This document shows, one piece after another, positions 61,529-64,000 of a DNA stretch of 64,000 nucleotides. Origin of the DNA: Manis javanica (lineage: Eukaryota > Chordata > Mammalia > Pholidota > Manidae); the NCBI RefSeq assembly GCF_040802235.1, contig NC_133157.1:29157501-29221500 (forward strand), given 5' to 3'. Every line of letters starts with the position of its first letter. The first letter of the stretch is position 1. The translations under genes were made by a program, and so were the position numbers. Under the pieces are notes generated by a model. It had not been told where the DNA came from, made no database searches, and saw nothing but the letters and a program-made list of their open reading frames with translations.

Positions 61529-64000
61529 CTGCCCCAGGAAACCAATCTTATTAGTCTCCACAAAGAAATTAGACAAATCAGCTGTTAAATCCAACAAGGT
61601 TATGTTAGTTAATTAGTTATGTCCTATGAATAAAGATATTTTTTTAGAAATCTTACAACAAATAATTAGTTAAGAAGTAGGAGCAGAAGAACAAAAGGGT
61701 CTTTGATGATGTGAGGAAAGAATGACAAATATCCTAGGATTCTGTCCTCCCCGTGACTGTTTGATTCACATGTACATCCACAGAGTACTGTCACTGTGAG
61801 GTTCCACCACCCAGCTACCTCTCCCTTTACTCCACCAACACTGTCATCCACCTCCTAAGCACTGCCCTTCATCTGTTCAAGATGTTGACACCTGGGTCCT
61901 TCTTTAGCCCAGTCCCTGCCAATATACCCAGTGACCTCAATATTCATGTGGACATGTACACACGTGGACAGACCATCTAATCCTCTAGCACTGAGGCTGT
62001 GTTTCTAATTCCTTAATTTCAGTGATTTTCTTCTCCACTGTGCTTCTGCCAGGCATTTCAAAAGCCCCATCTTGGACTTTTGGCCCTATCTGAAACTGTA
62101 CCACACCTGAAATCTTAAATTCCCTGCAATAAAACCACAGTTTTACAGCTGTTTCATGTCCTTATCCCAATATAGCAGTCTTCATGCAGGTCTCCAAAAT
62201 TTTTAATTCTCTCCTTTCTCCTAGTCAGGCCCCTCTGTCTCCACTATCTTCCATATACCTCTACTATATCCAATTCATTGGTCTATAACTTTTTTCTCTC
62301 CCTCATCCCTTGTTTTCTTCTTTAGCGAACTTAAGCTCCCAAGATCAGTCATTATCATCACACCCACTTATAAACATCTCCTCCTTCCTTTCTCCTTCAT
62401 CATCCTTTCCCAGTAAAAACCCCAATTCTGGTAACGTCCAACTCTCCACCCACTCCAGGCCTAAATCCTGACTAGCTGAATGTGACTAGAAAACAAAGCA
62501 CCACACTGTATGGTCTCCCTGTAAACTCATGATCAAACATTCAAGTACATCTTCCATGCTGCCCAGGAACCCTACTCCATCTCTCTAATCCATTCTCTCT
62601 TCAAGATGACTACTTCATACCTTCTCCTGTCTCCTCAAACCTCCAAAACTTCCTCCCCCATCCTCACTCTCAGATGCATCTTGCTTCTGATTTCACTGAA
62701 AAAAAAAAAACAAGCAATCAGAAGAGAATGTCCACACCTAACCCATAACCGCAACTACTGACCTACCTACATCTGAAACCATACCCCACCTTTGTTCTTC
62801 TGACTACAAATAAACTGTCCCTGATCCTAGTTAAGGCCAATTCCCCCACTAGTGCATTATATCACATTCTCTGTGGCCTATTCAACAAAATCACATTAGT
62901 AACTGTCTTCTCTTTCTGATACATCATCAATTTTATCCTCTCTATCAAATCATTCTAATCAACATATAAATATGCTACAGTATCTCATACTTTAAAAAAA
63001 AAAACCTTTCCTTGACCGTGTATCCTCTGGTTACTGCCCCATTTTCTGTTCTACTTTACTTCAATACTCCTTTAAAGCACTGTATCTACCCTTCTTTCCC
63101 AAACTCCTTCCACTCATACTATCTGAAGCTCACTGTAGTCAGGCTTCTAGCATCACCACTCAGTTCATTCTGTGACAATGAACGTGGTTCCTGTCAAGTC
63201 TCCTATGAACCTTCTATTGCAAAGCTAACATCTCAGTCCTCCCCCAGCAGCCCCCGATCACGTCCACCTTGGAACACTTTCTTCATGTGGCTTCTGGAAC
63301 CCCACTCCCCCGTGCTCTTCTCCTACTTCACCGGCCCCTCTTTCTTTTTGGTTAGTCACTTCTCTCCTTGACACGAAAATGTTGCAGTGCTCCAACACTC
63401 TGTTCTCAGACCTCTTCCTTATCTACACTCAGTCCTGAGGGGAGAGCCTTTAGTGTCACTGATCTAAGTACTATCTATAAAAGCATGATTTCCAAATATA
63501 CAGCTTTAGTCTAAATCTCTCCCCAAATTACAGATTACTATATCCAACTACTTATCCACTCAGAGGTCTAATAAATACCTCAAACTTACATGTCCAAAAT
63601 GAAACTCATGATTCATTTGCCATAGTTCCCCCAAAATCTGCTCCTCTCATCCTCAGAAAGTGGAAATTCCAAACTTCCAAAAACCTAAGGTCATCTTACC
63701 TCCTTTCTCTCATGTACTTCATCCAATCCCGCAGCAAATCTTATCAACACTACCTCCACAGTGGCCCAGGCCACCATGACCCCTCATCAAGAGGACTGCA
63801 GCAGCCTCCTCTAGCACTTCTGTGCCCCATGCCATATCCTGTCAGCCTGCCACATTTCAGCACAGGTGTGGTGGACAGCTCCATTCACACTGCCAATGTT
63901 CCCACTTCAAACACACTTCTAGAGTCTTAGTTTTTTGTTCCACAATCTCAGCTGACTCACTACAACTTTGAAGTGCACAGGATGAGTTACTGCCATCAGG
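61529..64000 (-). other. RNF20: RNF20 intron 2 (runs off the window)
   Basis: 2.5 kb, mostly a C/T-rich L2 LINE in antisense orientation (about 61860-63990). I searched by eye for the N-terminal coding exon (MSGIGNKRAAG) on the - strand and did not find it. Confidence 0.8.
61860..63990 (+). mobile_element. L2 LINE, ~2.1 kb, endonuclease to RT region
   Basis: Collinear remnants of the L2 ORF: an endonuclease motif corresponding to GDFNIHVD ('gacctcaatattcatgtgga'), 'aaactgtaccacacctgaaa', the RT-region 'gtagtcaggcttctagcatc', 'ttacatgtccaaaatgaaac' and 'aatcccgcagcaaatcttat'. Full of stops. Antisense to RNF20. Confidence 0.65.

Larger units (their letters stand above)
46215..64000 (-). other. 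RNF20: RNF20 gene (BRE1A E3 ubiquitin ligase), all but its 5' end
   Basis: Eighteen - strand exons splice in frame (2799 nt including the stop) to 932 residues. Adding the 43 residues of the missing first coding exon gives 975, the human length. RNF20 forms a heterodimer with RNF40 and, with the E2 RAD6 (UBE2A/B), mono-ubiquitinates histone H2B at Lys120. That mark is needed for H3K4/K79 methylation, transcription elongation and DNA repair. The visible protein is almost entirely coiled coil with an Arg/Glu-rich low-complexity stretch (residues ~553-600) and a C-terminal C3HC4 RING. All coding exons are intact and highly conserved. Fourteen introns use GT donors; three use GC donors. The start codon exon and promoter lie right of the window. 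It converges on GRIN3A. Confidence 0.97.

Noticed and set aside
62000..64000. RNF20 start-codon exon in the right-edge intron
   Set aside because: No - strand match to the conserved N-terminus was found; the C/T-rich sequence is L2.

Overview
This is vertebrate nuclear DNA from a placental mammal. Genes are split by GT-AG (and three GC-AG) introns and embedded in L1, L2, MIR and MER5-type repeats. No primate Alu, rodent B1/B2, carnivore CAN-SINE or ruminant Bov-tA was noticed, so a non-primate lineage with little recent SINE activity is likely; the species itself cannot be named from this window. Layout: the + strand carries the 3' third of GRIN3A (NMDA receptor subunit GluN3A) as four coding exons (1227-1378, 26042-26206, 27612-27688, 32048-32384), followed by a probable ~3.9 kb 3' UTR ending near 36235. 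Inside the 24.7 kb first intron, on the same strand, lies an intronless copy of PPP3R2 (calcineurin B type 2, 16488-17001). It carries a one-base insertion after codon 105 and damaged EF-hands, so it looks like a pseudogene here. Between the genes (36236-46214) sits a ~5.0 kb L1 on the - strand with recognisable target-site duplications and a large internal deletion. From 46215 to the right edge, the - strand carries RNF20 (BRE1A, histone H2B E3 ubiquitin ligase). Its 18 coding exons visible here (numbered 3-20) encode residues 44-975 if the length matches the human protein. The start-codon exon lies beyond base 64000. GRIN3A and RNF20 therefore converge tail to tail, the arrangement known on human chromosome 9q31, with PPP3R2 nested in GRIN3A as in human. 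The three genes share position, not a pathway: GluN3A is a neuronal glycine-gated/NMDA receptor subunit, PPP3R2 is a testis calcineurin subunit, and RNF20 is a ubiquitous nuclear ligase. Most notable observations: three GC-AG introns in RNF20; decay of PPP3R2; a ~96% identical inverted repeat (6861-6988 / 8202-8330) in the GRIN3A intron; an L1 that lost most of ORF1 and the start of ORF2; and a cluster of young local duplications just downstream of PPP3R2. I found no prokaryotic-type system, CRISPR array or new protein-coding locus. Exon boundaries were set by hand from splice signals and reading-frame continuity; repeat boundaries are approximate.
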